The translations under genes and the position numbers were made by a program. The notes under the pieces are model-generated. The model ran no database searches and had not been told where the DNA came from. It saw only the letters and a program-made list of their open reading frames with translations. From contig NC_083600.1 in the NCBI RefSeq assembly GCF_020882245.1, positions 15,562,001-15,626,000 on the forward strand: DNA of 64,000 bases. Direction: 5' to 3'. This document shows positions 26,660 to 37,810 of this stretch, in pieces (the first letter of the stretch is position 1; every line of letters starts with the position of its first letter). The stretch is from Rhopalosiphum padi (Eukaryota > Arthropoda > Insecta > Hemiptera > Aphididae).

Positions 26660-27170
26660 TTTTAATTTAATATATTATTATGCGTCTTCCGCGTGACTTG
26701 CGGATTTCACGGACGACCGACCGCCGACTACATGACATTATTATTATTGTACTCATGCGCAACCGTGTCGTTGTTATGGCACCTGCACGCATATTATAAT
26801 ATATGGCTGTCGGTGCTAGATCCGTTTGTGTCTAATAACTTGTAAATAATTTGAAAATGTCGAAGGGAACAAGAGCCAGAGATAGAGAGAGAGAGAGACG
26901 TTGACGATATTATTTTAACGGAGGCACTCCGATCCAACCTTGCGCCGACGACTCTATTCGATGGCATGAAAAACGAAAACACAGTATAACAATAATATTA
27001 TTATGCGCACGCCCTTGTCCTACCTTTTGCGATTGTTGTCGAACTATATAATGTGATTTATCATTCGATCATTATTTGCGATGATGCGCCCGGTTCGCTT
27101 TCGGCTGGCAGGTGATTGTGGTGGGGAGCGGGGGGGAGGTGATTTCATACGCCCGCTGTGCGACGAGACG
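26660..27170. other. CpG-rich block with G-run
   Basis: CACGGACGACCGACCGCCGAC near 26710 and GGGGAGCGGGGGGGAGG at 27123-27139. Possible regulatory island; no start or exon supported. Confidence 0.35.
26885..26898. repeat. short (GA)n tract
   Basis: Seven GA units inside a CpG-rich block. Confidence 0.85.
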
Positions 27171-27179
27171 TGAAGTTAT

Positions 27180-29110
27180 TCGTAATTTGTATACCCAATA
27201 ATAATGTATTCCGAAAACAAAAATAGCAATAATATGGATGTGTACACGTCGAGAAATTATTAAAACAATCACGTTAAGTAAACGGAAAAGAACGACGTTA
27301 TAATAATATACACTACACGCGTATAATAATTAATAATTGGCCGTCGGTAATCGATTTTTCATGAAAACTCAAACAAAGTATTAAAATAACACTTGTAATA
27401 ATATTAGAATATTATACTATACACAAGCAAACGTACCAACGTAAAATAAAACGTATTATAAATATTTTATGCACACAATATTATTTCTATGTATGGGCCA
27501 AATATTATATCACAATACTCTTATACATAAATAATATTAAATTAGTGTCTACTTAAAGTCATATAAAATGACATCAAGATGAAAGCGGGTCAACAGAAAT
27601 TTGTTTTTTCAACTTCTAATTTTGAAACGAATGTCTATTTTTATAGATTTTAATTGATAAGTGTCTTCATTGAGAAAAAAAATATAAAATGGGAAATGGG
27701 TATGACATGGTGAATTATATAATACAATTATAATTATATAATTACATAATCTTAAGAAAAAAAAGGTTTTTTTTGTCAAGAAAACTAAATTTGGCTTTGG
27801 CCGTTACCTATACATTGGTATTAATATATATTTTTTAAATAAACTAAATTTATAATTAAATTAAAATATAATTTATACATTTATGGTTCATTTTTTGTTT
27901 TTAGCTTATTGCCTTATTTGAAATTTTTATAATATTATTTTAAATACCACTATCGATAAATTTGTGATTTTTTTTTATTCGTTTTTTAAAATACTGTTTA
28001 TTCGTGTAATTAAAAATAAATCCTAAACCTTTAAAGTATAATCAACTAAAAGGATTTTTTTCAACATTTTATACATATATTCCTCACGATACTGGCATGA
28101 TGAAAATAACTAAACATTTTTCATATTTCTTATATACAATAAAATAATATTATTTTATAATATAATATGTTTTGAAAAAATATACTTAGTAATTATTAAT
28201 TGCATATAAAACAAACTAAACAATAACGGGATTTCTAATAAATATATTTCATCAAATGTTTGTGTTATTTTTGTGTTCGTATCAATTTATATAATATTAC
28301 AAGTTTATACCAGGGTTATTTTTAAGTAAAGTTTTGTCGAAAGAAAAATATTACCGAAGGTCAAAAAATTAAAAAAAAACATTGTGACGGTCACAAATCA
28401 ATACTAATATATATTATCCTGAATCTGTATGTCTCTATTTTTTGGTATATTCTCCTAGTTAACGAAGACCACAAAAATACATAATAACTGTGAATTTACG
28501 TCATATTTTAGGGTGCACGAGTTATTTTTCAACGTGTCCGTACACGTTTTTATCGAGACGAAATCTGTTCAGTCATCGCTTTGGCTTTTTTTCACGCCGA
28601 ATAATCCCGAAAGTCAAGCTATATTTTCAAACGAAATTTCCATACAATTAGGTTCTTCAATTAATTTTGCTCGTATACCCATTGAACGTGGCAGATGCCA
28701 AAAAAAAAAAAAAAATGATATATATTATTTTCGGTGCCGGGAGGAACGTTGAACAAAACGCGAACACTCCTTCGAACAACTGACTTTAGATAAGGGCCTA
28801 CTTAGGTGCTCTATAATATGATAAATTAGTCTAAATTACTCAGCAAAATGCTTGTATATGCTGTCTCCGGGAAAATGCACACATTAGCTGTACGAATAAT
28901 TATATATACGTCGTATCAAATTTAAAATGTTTTACTTGTTTCCCGTATGGATTTCACCGCAGCCATGTTTACGCGTGAAATATCACTATACTATGTAACT
29001 GGTTTTAAAAAAAAAAAAAAAATTATCGTTGTCCGCTTCGAACGAAAGTATAACTCTTGTAAACAGTTAGTGTTTCGGGTAGGCAAAACGCTTTAATTTT
29101 CCATGAAATA
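27180..29110. other. AT-rich DNA, no gene seen
   Basis: A hairpin-capable AATTATATAA/TTATATAATT pair lies at 27713-27743. A 79-codon frame at 28513-28752 starts with GTG and ends in a poly-Lys tract; not supported. Confidence 0.55.
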
Positions 29111-29116
29111 TTATGA

Positions 29117-29371
29117 CTTTTAGGCGAAGACACGTACATTGTGTGTGGCTGTTGGGGATACTATTCTAACGAGCTCAGCAGTAGTTGTCCTCCATGGTAC
29201 GACGACGGTGGTCACAATAATGGCGGTGATGGCAATCATTATACTCAAACACACGCAAATAATATTTTTCCCATAGGAGTAGTCGCGTATAAAGCTCGCG
29301 TGCAAAAGAGATTTGAAAATGAGATGAGAGAACAACAACGACAGTGTGAAAGGAAACGGTCCAATCGATAA
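29117..29371 (+). CDS. possible exon or gene fragment without ATG (about 84 aa)
   Basis: Open frame from just after a TGA to TAA at 29369-29371. CTTTTAG (AG at 29122-29123) is an acceptor-like site at its 5' end; no ATG is available, so it would be a terminal exon. The N-terminal half is Cys/Trp/Gly/Asn/His-rich (CGCWGYYSNELSSSC, then a DDGGHNNGGDGNH-type segment). The C-terminal half is a charged, probably helical stretch (ARVQKRFENEMREQQRQCER). This two-part composition is more protein-like than most frames here. The CAN/ATA tail may only reflect base composition. No family recognised. Confidence 0.18.
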   Translation, partial: LLGEDTYIVCGCWGYYSNELSSSCPPWYDDGGHNNGGDGNHYTQTHANNIFPIGVVAYKARVQKRFENEMREQQRQCERKRSNR

Positions 29372-29374
29372 TTC

Positions 29375-31030
29375 ACGGGGTGTTTGGTGTAAAAAGACCG
29401 TTGAAAAGGTTAAAAAAAAAAGAGAGAGATGAAAAAAAGACCATTCCGGTTTTCCATCCGAATTTTAATTTATTTTCGAAAGCGACCGTTGTTTCCTGTC
29501 CGCGGCCGGTTTACACTCCGTCGATAGTTTACGGTCGAATATTTACGACGCAAACGCCGTTTTATAATGTTGCCATTTCAAGGTATATAGCCTACAGAAG
29601 CCAAAGAACGGGACCATCGTCGGGGGGTTTGGACCATATAATACTTATTGGCCTTGCATGGATTTTTATTTCAAGGGTTATCGAGTTCCTATGATATTAT
29701 TTCTGGTTTATAACGAAATAAATAAAAAGGGAGTGAAAAAAATAGAACTAGAAAGATTTTTAATATCGTCCATAATATGTATAATAATACTAACACGAAG
29801 AAAAATTTTATTTTGAAAAAAAATACTTTTTAAAAAATGTTGTGTAATTATTGATGACATGTTGAGAATATTATAACATAATATATTTTATTTATTTTAT
29901 CTGTTTTTGATTTTAAATTATATATTTATTGATGTCAATCTAAATGTTGCCTTCTAAAATGTATATTATATTTTTGTTTTAAATTGTTCATAGAATATTT
30001 CAGGTTTATTTATTCGGATATATTTCTTTGGAAAACGGGTCATACAACTTAAAATAATATAAAGCGTAAATTATTATTTGTTAATTTTAAACATTTTATA
30101 ATAATATAATAATTATGTAGTTTTTAAAATAATACTTCAAATAGAAAAATTCGAATAAAAAACATTATAGTTTAAAGTTTGAACTAAAATATTTATTTAA
30201 TTTGATCAATAACTTATTACATATTTTTCATTATTTTATACCTACCTTTAATATTTATTTAATTTATTCTTTTCATTTATTAACGTTTTTTATATTTCTA
30301 ATTTATATTATTTTATTTATTTTTTAAATAATTATAAAAAAATATATGTTGATATTAAGTTAATAAAACTATCAAAGATCCTCAATATTTAAATAACTTT
30401 CGAATAAATGTTTTGAAGTATTTTACATACCTATACGGTGTTTTTGATGTCCGGAAAACCATAAAACGTTTCCGATGCTTTAAAATCAGTTATTGTACTT
30501 ACCGGATGGACGTTAATAATATGTGTTACATGCCTTTGGAAATAAACGACAATTTTTACCTGAAACAAATAATAATCAGAACATTAAATTTATCAATAAA
30601 CTTCAACTCTAGTGTAGAAGAATTTATGTGAACAATATAATACCATTTACTATAGAATAGACTATTCTATAATCAATGATAATACTATCTATTAATTTGT
30701 ATGACAATTGTTAAATTTAAGTTTTTTTTCAATAAAAAATAATATATATATTTTTTAATCCCGTCTCTTATGTCGTATACGTACTAACGTGAAACGGATA
30801 CTTTAAATAAACACAAACAAATTATAATTTCAATAGTATATTAATTTTATTAAAACACATAAAACTCGTCCTATGATGACAGAACTTTCCTTACTGTGAC
30901 TTTTGGAACAATGCCTTATCTCACATTTCGATTCTCTTAAATATTTAATAAATTTGTTGTTTCAGCTCATTTGCTTCATTGACATAAATTCTATGATTAT
31001 TGTTTGATATTGATTATGTTTATTGTTTAA
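29375..31030. other. mixed then AT-rich DNA, no gene supported
   Basis: 29380-29694 is a 104-codon frame without ATG (starts GTG) containing ERDEKKTIPVFHPNFNLF; it could continue a decayed gene from 29117 in another phase. The rest is very AT-rich. Confidence 0.45.
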
Positions 31031-31032
31031 TA

Positions 31033-31216
31033 CAGCATTTTCCAAAGTCTGTTCCACGGAACCTAAGGGTTCTGCCAGTTGTAAGTGATTGTCGAAAAAA
31101 TTATTTTATGTTATATTTGGAATATTTATATTATTAAAAATTATTATTTTATATTATTTAAAAAAAAAGTGGGTTTCACGAAACACAAACTATTTCTCAA
31201 GGGTTCCGTGAACAGT
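31033..31216. mobile_element. hAT-type non-autonomous element remnant (MITE-like)
   Basis: The left end CAGCATTTTCCAAAGTCTG followed by GTTCCACGGAACC and AAGGGTTC has the layout of hAT elements that begin CAG...CCAAA and carry a GGTTCC-rich subterminal part. The right side carries CAAGGGTTCCGTGAACAG, the inverted counterpart of the left motif with one base missing. The centre is AT-rich with TTATTATTTTATATTATTTA. The extreme right terminus has decayed and I could not confirm an 8-base target duplication (left flank GTTTAATA). Confidence 0.5.
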
Positions 31217-32300
31217 GTTAAGCATAAATACACGAATGTGTTATATTCTTAATTATACATTGCAAAGTGTATAACACGTATTTTGCTCGATGAAATAGAC
31301 AATTATTGTAACTAGTTAATGCAATCGAAAAATAAGACAATATGGATAGATTTGAAGTTAAGTATCTCATAGATCTGCAAAGTTATGCGTCGATCAAAGC
31401 GCGTGTAAAATAATATGAATAATAATGATGATGATTACCTATGATATAATATTTAAAAAAAAAAATAGTATAATACGACATAACAATAACTAATATGCGA
31501 TAGGATATATATTATTATTGTTATTGATAATTGTATATTATTAACGGTTTGCGTTGTAAAAACGAGCGATTATTGATGATGGATCGGCCGCCGTGAAATC
31601 AGAAAAAAGAAAAATCATGACAATAATAATCAAAACAAAAAAATAAGTATTATAGTAATAAATGAGTTTTCGTTTATAAGACAACGCGCAGAGGACGGCA
31701 GCAACACATGTGCGTTTTTGTGGTAAATCACGCGCGCTAGTGCGAGAACAATATTATTATTATTATGTGTTGGATATAATTAATAACGACGATAAATCAA
31801 AACCACTGCGGTATATTATTATATTGTGTGTACACTGTGCGGACTGTACTGTGTACATAGACAAAGCTTATAGAGCTATGTAGGTCGATAATTATTATTA
31901 TTATATGAGCTGTTTTAAACGCTCCCCCCGACGACGGCGGTTTTGATGATAAATTGCGAGACTTCCAAATAATATGAAGAAAAACGTTTCCCAAAAATTA
32001 TTTTCTTTTGCGACGTGTAATAATAACCCCATGTCGATATTGTTTACGTAATAATATTGTATTATTATTATAATGGCGTTGTTCACCGTGGTCGCCGAGG
32101 TGAAATGACTTTCACTCTGCTGTCATATGCCGATCGTATTTTCCGGAAGTGTAAAACTGAAATCGTATGATATTATAGAGGTCAAGTGGCAGAAAGGCTT
32201 TTTTGAAGAAAACTTCAATAGATTTCCCCCCCTTTCCCGATAACGGTTAGGCACTTCTATGTAGTGTTCTCGTGTAGGCTATTAAATATTAGTATTGTAT
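31217..32300. other. AT-rich DNA leading to the mini-exon candidates
   Basis: Contains GCTCCCCCCGACGACGGCGG near 31920 and a CACCGTGGTCGCCGAGGTG segment near 32085. No exon supported. Confidence 0.5.
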
Positions 32301-32371
32301 AGGATAGGCCGTGTATTGGATTATTATTTTTAATTGGACCACCGTCATCGATTTATAATTTATCGAAAAAT

Positions 32372-32395
32372 ATGTTCGTTACAGTGCTGTTCAAG
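32372..32395 (+). CDS. possible first (or internal) coding mini-exon with strong donor
   Basis: An ATG followed by eight codons (MFVTVLFK) ends exactly at AAG|GTGAGT, a near-consensus splice donor. The frame is open upstream back to a TAG at 32300-32302, so this may be the 3' part of a longer internal exon instead of a start. A 374-base intron (32396-32769) with a pyrimidine-rich end and TTTCCAG acceptor would join it in phase 0 to the frame at 32770. The alternating hydrophobic residues suggest a beta strand, but I recognise no family. A donor after a short ATG frame occurs by chance in 64 kb, so confidence is modest. Confidence 0.27.
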
Positions 32396-32769
32396 GTGAG
32401 TACTGTTTATTTACACTATTGTGATTTATTATACATTAATTCGTTTGTATTTGTTGCTACTTCAAAAAATCAAAAAGTATTCCGTTTGTAGCATACAATT
32501 TGTAGTATAATATGAAGGGGGTGTACGAATATCATGTAAGAACAAATAAGTGATGTAACTGTAATGGCTATTATGTACGAATTTATAATAACTAATAAAT
32601 ACCTAAGTGTAAAATGTATAATATTTAAAAAGTTAAATATTCCGACTAGCACAATTGTTGTACACCGTCATCGTTTTTTTCTCACAAGAACAACATTCCT
32701 GTTCATTATTATTGTAATATAAGTTACGCGTGTTGCTTCCTCTCCTTATAAAACTGTATTGATTTCCAG

Positions 32770-32814
32770 GACCAAAATGTTACAATAGACAACTGCGAAG
32801 CCGTTTCCGAGTAA
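32770..32814 (+). CDS. possible second coding mini-exon
   Basis: It follows a good acceptor (TTGATTTCCAG, with CTTCCTCTCC about 25 bases upstream). In the phase set by the exon at 32372 it reads 14 codons (DQNVTIDNCEAVSE) and then TAA at 32812-32814. A GTAACT donor-like site at 32811-32816 would let the exon end at 32810 with two bases over. In that case the GA overhang joins the T at 34843 to make a Asp codon and continues into the open frame 34843-34918. Either reading is possible from sequence alone. Base composition is more balanced than the surrounding AT-rich DNA. Product unknown. Confidence 0.25.
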   Translation, partial: DQNVTIDNCEAVSE

Positions 32815-33540
32815 CTAAAATATTTAATATTTTGAATGACAAGATCATTAACACCATAGATCATAGAACAGCATGCGACTATTCTTTACCAGTCGGTGTA
32901 CGCAGTTCAAATGATCGGTATCTATAAGTTTAAATAATGAATCTAAAATTAGCTTTTAACAGACATAAAAATTACTAAACAATTTTTATTATATAACAGC
33001 CAGACATAATAATTGTATTGTCGTGATATTTTTAAATGGCAGCCAATTATATTTAGCTCGTCCGAAATATCAATAAAAACAATAATACTCGATGTAATAA
33101 TAATACAGCAATAGCTATTTATATCTTATAACGACGGTCTGTGCTATTGTTTGTTCACAGGAATAAAATCATTTTTTTTTTACGCTCCGATCCTTCTGTT
33201 TCCTGTATCCTTCACCTCGCCGTGAACGGCGGTAGGTAGTCTAAATAATTAGAAGATACTTTGAAAATATTAAAACGTCTACAAAGCGAATAGTTGATAT
33301 CACGTAATGCAATAACGTACATCGTAGTCATAATAATATGGCGGAGAGTTTCGTAACTTTGTACAAGGCGACGAGGACGGAATAAGGCTCTATGATTTAT
33401 ACTTCATATTATAATATAATGTATTTTTTATTTTGTCGAACCCTGCAGGGCCGGCGGAGTGGCGATCAGGGTCCGAACCTTGGCTCAAAGCCGCACAAAC
33501 TAGCTTGTACGTTATTAATATAATATGTACGTATAATAAA

Positions 33541-33556
33541 TATATATATATATATA
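33541..33556. repeat. short (TA)n tract
   Basis: Eight TA units in an AT-rich setting. Confidence 0.85.
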
Positions 33557-33779
33557 CTATACGCGTTTGATTTTATACATAAATCTTATTATAAAATTCT
33601 CGGGCGCCGTTCTAGGAAACCGTTTTATATAACATCGTGTGCATAATATTATAATATTGTGCGCACACGTATATGGTCGTGTGAAATATTATATTATTAT
33701 TATAGTACAATAGTGCCGGCAAAGTCAAAAAAGTCGGGTTATTTGTGATTTAATTAAAATTTCACATGAACTCGTAAAA

Positions 33780-33851
33780 ATGAATGATTCTGATCATATT
33801 AAGAGTGATCATACAGACGATTTCTGTACCTACATCAATGACCGCGGATAA
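33780..33851 (+). CDS. very short acidic open frame (23 aa)
   Basis: AAAAATGAATG is an ideal insect start context. The 23-codon frame reads MNDSDHIKSDHTDDFCTYIN and then DRG before TAA. A longer ATG frame in another phase (33784-33984) overlaps it, so at most one is coding. Without transcript data this is only a lead. It lies inside the 2 kb gap between the candidate exons at 32770 and 34843. Confidence 0.11.
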   Translation: MNDSDHIKSDHTDDFCTYINDRG

Positions 33852-34842
33852 CGCACCGGCTACTGTATTATACAATGGTATAATAATACCTACTTTGATT
33901 GTTGCACAGAGATATGCTACCCCATTCGCCGCTACACAATGTCATTATTACCGATGCGAACATTACAATCGCACACTTCGGTGATTCATTTTTCCAATGC
34001 CGTCTCCGTGTGCCTATACCGTTAGTATAAGTACGTCAGAGCAAATTTTCAACTATGCCATCGTCCAATAATCGATACGCTCGTGATTCCAGACCAATGT
34101 AACCGTTAGAATAATTAGAAAAATCACATTTAATTTTGTAAAAATGTACGATAATATACACGCGTCACACAATAGGTTGGTATCTACTTTTTTATTGCAA
34201 TTATTTTAAAATAAAGAATGACATTTAAAATTTTATTTTATTTTAATTCATGAAATATAATCAGTCATCTTTCAAAGGTTTTAAAGTCATTTTCACACAA
34301 CGACATGCGTATAATTATGCTATATTATGTTATATAGCGTTATAAAATGGCGAATTTAACGAAAAAGGGGTTGTTCTGAACCGATGACAAGAATAATTAT
34401 TATCGTTGTGATATAAATACATTTGATTCCACTCGTATTATATTTCGATATGTTTGATGTTTTCGTCGAGCTCGTCCTTCAATATATCATTAATAGTAAG
34501 ATAAGTATCCAATTGCATCACGAGCAAAATTAGAAATTAGTTAATTTTCTATTAAGCTCGTCTCTATTTCAGATCATAACCACCGAAAATAGGTCGAGGA
34601 TCGTATGGGTCATACATAATGATAATAATGAAAATATTCTATGTATAATAATTTATTATTATTACGAGACAGTATTTGTGATCCAAGAGCGTCTACATAA
34701 TATTATAGCAACATGTATAAATCACGACGTATATTATCTGCTATTTTCGGAAATCTCACAACAGATATATAATATATATATATATATTATTTTAGTAAAA
34801 ATAAGCTATATCCGATTCTTTTTCTGTTAGTTGAAAGTCTAG

Positions 34843-34918
34843 TATTTGTTATCGTTCCGCTGATGGTCCGGTCATGGATTTTCGAAAATGGATTTCTGCA
34901 CACAAGCACTCGGTTCCG
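34843..34918 (+). CDS. possible third coding exon, ending at GTGAGT donor
   Basis: Open frame between an acceptor-like TTTCTGTTAG...TCTAG (AG at 34841-34842) and a strong donor CCG|GTGAGT at 34919. One base completes an incoming codon and 25 codons follow, including an ATG at 34874 that starts MDFRKWISAHKHSVP. It is phase-compatible with the mini-exon at 32770-32810, giving a 2,032-base intron. The ATG could equally be an independent start: the frame stays open past the donor to 35194 (106 codons), but the downstream part is AT-driven and less protein-like. The acceptor is weak and the family is unknown. Confidence 0.2.
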
Positions 34919-34924
34919 GTGAGT

Positions 34925-36535
34925 CTCAAACTTTTCTCGTGGCATAAGTACACCACCTTTGTATTTATACTACATCTACGACATAAAAGTATTCGTCGCA
35001 GTAGTTTATATAATATATATATATTTGTTTTTTATTCATCTTCCAATCTCCTTTGGCCCACGCCTAGCTCAGCCTTTGACGTATGCATAAATTATGATAC
35101 TTCGGATTTACTCGGTTTACGTTCCTCCCCGTACGCTTCTGATATCGTCCACGAATATATAATATATATTATCTCATCCACTACGGCACTATAACACTAC
35201 GACGATCAAAAAACTAGTGTGGCTTTATCTCTACTCGACTGCATACTGGCTATAATACGTACTCCTCCGCAAACCGAGTAACGGGTTCAAGGCGACAAGG
35301 AGAGAGCAGATTTAAAAAAAAAAAAGTAAAAACTGCGTTCATGTCAAATAACGTGGAATCCTTAGTATCATCGTTAGAGCAAAAGTTGGTGTATCAAATT
35401 CGTTTGACTTAAGAACATGTATACAAATATTGTATCATGTTTCATCTTATGCCACGCCAATACAAAATATGGTGTATGATATAAATAAGTTAAATTCGTG
35501 TATAAGGTGATCACTGATCTGTTCGGAACGATATAAATAAATTATACTTTTAGAGAAATAATTTTCACTTAAATATTTAAATATTATTGTGATCAAGGCG
35601 TTAATGGTGATTACGAAATGATACTACACAGTCGATACACGTTAAAATTAAACTATAAGTTACCAACAGAATAATATGGCAATGTATCGAAACAATTGAA
35701 AAACATGGAGTCACTAAATAATTAAAATATTTTGATAACATTTTTAATGGAAGCTCTAAACATTAATTGTTTGTACCGAAATAATAATAATAACATTATA
35801 GTCGTGTATGTAATACTTTTGTAAATTTTATATCTTCTACACATTAAACAACAAAATCAATAAGAAATAAAATGTCTAACCATATTTTAATGGTGATCCA
35901 TTCACACAGAATAGATATCAATAAAAAAAACACTACACCATCGCCGAACACGAGTGAACAAAAATATTTGTTGAACATTTTGGAATTAACACCACGGTCA
36001 AGAACATACAATTTCTGAGTACCCGTACAGTCGTATAATTGTTAGTAAGATATTTATGACTTTTACATATTATTCCTTCTTTTAGTTGTTCACATTGCAG
36101 ACCAAGTTATAAATCTGTTTGGCTTGGCATAGCAGTAGTTATGATGGCATTGAAATAGTGAATTTTATTGTTTTTATTTTTACCACTTTATTTTCATGAC
36201 TTATTTTTTGCATGTAGTTAATTTTTCTTAAATTTTAAATTTCAGTGAACGTTTTTTTTCTTATTGTAGTCATGAGATTTACCGCACACGTAGCAATTGT
36301 TAGAAAAGGTTACAATTACGCTAGGCGTACAAAATATTAAAAATAAAATGAAGTGATAAAAATAAAACTTACACTAATACAATGTAAGTTAACATATCTT
36401 AAACTAATAATATGCTTCTATCTCTCTGAAGAGTAAACTGGTTTAATACTTCTTCAGAATTAACTTAACATCTGTATGGAATATGGACACGTTATAATAA
36501 TATTTTTAATTTACACAAATATAATATTGTTATTG
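34925..36535. other. AT-rich DNA, no gene seen
   Basis: Nothing beyond the open continuation of the 34874 frame to 35194 and a poly(A) run near 35312. Confidence 0.55.
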
Positions 36536-36539
36536 TTTT

Positions 36540-36563
36540 TTGTTGTTGTTGTTGTTGTTGTTG
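36540..36563. repeat. (TTG)8 triplet repeat
   Basis: Eight perfect TTG triplets, ending 21 bases before the inverted TATCGATAA sites. Confidence 0.96.
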
Positions 36564-36583
36564 ACCATCGAGACGTCAACTAG

Positions 36584-36606
36584 TATCGATAACGGTAGTT
36601 ATCGAT
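36584..36606. promoter_or_regulatory. inverted pair of DRE-like sites
   Basis: ATCGATAAC (36585-36593), GGTA, GTTATCGAT (36598-36606) is a perfect 9-base inverted repeat. With the preceding T the left half contains TATCGATA, the Drosophila DREF (DRE) core; GATAAC also fits GATA factors. Confidence 0.3.
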
Positions 36607-36770
36607 CAATAAAAATCTATTTTAAACAATATAATATAATATTTTCTCGTGATATTATGACACAAAATAGTCAATAGCCAATTAAATAAATTAGAGTTTT
36701 AGCCATTTATGACTGAAAATATTTATATTGGTATTAGTAATAAATAGTTACTTTACCTATTTAAGAAATT

Positions 36771-36826
36771 TCGGTGGGGGCCTGGATCACTTGGACTCCC
36801 TCCTCAGATACGGTCATGAATAGGAG
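36771..36826. mobile_element. possible transposon 3' end fragment
   Basis: A G-rich start (GGTGGGGGCCTGGATC), then CTCCCTCCTCAGATACGGTCATGAATAGG, stands out sharply from AT-rich flanks. It resembles decayed tails of repeats common in aphid genomes (GGGGGG...CCCTCC...TACG.CCATGA). This is recalled form only; no copy elsewhere in the window. Confidence 0.2.
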
Positions 36827-36840
36827 ATACCTCACATTAT

Positions 36841-36891
36841 ATTACCTAACTTATTATAGTACTTAGGTAATATAACTTATTATAGTACTTA
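36841..36891. repeat. 19-base direct repeat with embedded hairpin
   Basis: TAACTTATTATAGTACTTA occurs at 36847-36865 and again, identically, at 36873-36891 (period 26). The first copy is flanked by ATTACCTAA (36841-36849) and its exact inverse TTAGGTAAT (36863-36871), forming a potential stem-loop. Confidence 0.8.
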
Positions 36892-37129
36892 TATACTGCA
36901 GATGTTGGTGTCACAGCTTACATAAACGCCCGAATACGATACGTGTTCTACTAATAAAATTATATGACGAATAATATGATTTTTTATAGCATTTATTATA
37001 TAATATCATATTTGATCTTTTCGAGGACGTGCATTGGTATGTTTTTCAGGGCATGCACCATGCATATTATACATTTTATTCGAGTTTTTAAGGTCATAAA
37101 ACATACGAATCCTTTGCATATTATGAGAT

Positions 37130-37810
37130 ATCCACGTTTTAATATTATTAGGTACTGTACGGCGCGCGTATATCCGATTCGCCTTTTCGTGTAAAATGAC
37201 CCGAGTGGTGTGGGACGGGTGTGCACATCGCGGGTAGAACGCTGGCGAACACGACCGCGACGATGCCGAGTGTTGTCCGTTTAACCGACAACGGAATGAA
37301 GATAAAGGGGATCGCGCTGTGCAGCACTCGGGGCGCGCAAAACCCGGCGGCGTAATAATTAAGGCGCTCTCCCGTCCTAGTTACAGCGGCGGCTGCACTG
37401 CCCCGTGGATTACGGTTAAAACGGTTGGGTCCGTATTTCATCCGGAGATACAGGAAATTAAAAAAAATAAATATTACCGGATGGTAATTGTAGTAAATTT
37501 CCCAGGCGGTCTCGGGAGCTTTCGGAGGTAGCCTTTTTTCCTTCTTTTTTTATACTTATATTTGTATACATATATATATATATATACTACATTTTCGTCC
37601 GTTTGTTTTGTGCGGGGGTTATTTTTTTCGCCGTACTTATTTATGGAAATATTCGCTACCCGCGTTCTCTCGCCGGCACCACCACCCTTATAATATCATT
37701 ATATTCACACGCTCCGAGTTCCGATAATATCGAGTCTCGAGACTCGCCCGTAGAAAAAGGACGCGGAAAACGGACGTCGGCGATCAATTCGATTTCACGT
37801 GTACCTACTG
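37130..37810. other. two CpG-rich islands
   Basis: 37140-37530 and 37600-37810 are clearly richer in GC than the flanks, and frames are open on both strands. A minus-strand ATG frame (37441-37148) has a hydrophobic TTLGIVAVVFASVLPA stretch and a plus frame (37319-37531) overlaps it, as expected from a low stop frequency. TTTCACGTG at 37794-37802 contains an E-box. No gene call made. Confidence 0.35.

Noticed and set aside
33448..33510. tRNA-like GGCGATCAGGGTCCGAACC segment
   Set aside because: No A-box or cloverleaf stems could be paired.
34446..34470. Similarity to the microRNA miR-190 seed (GATATGTTTGAT)
   Set aside because: Mature sequence does not match beyond 12 bases and no complementary arm lies nearby.
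37148..37441. 97-codon minus-strand ATG frame with an internal hydrophobic segment
   Set aside because: Hydrophobic segment is 50 residues from the start, a plus-strand frame overlaps it, and the block is CpG-rich with few stops.
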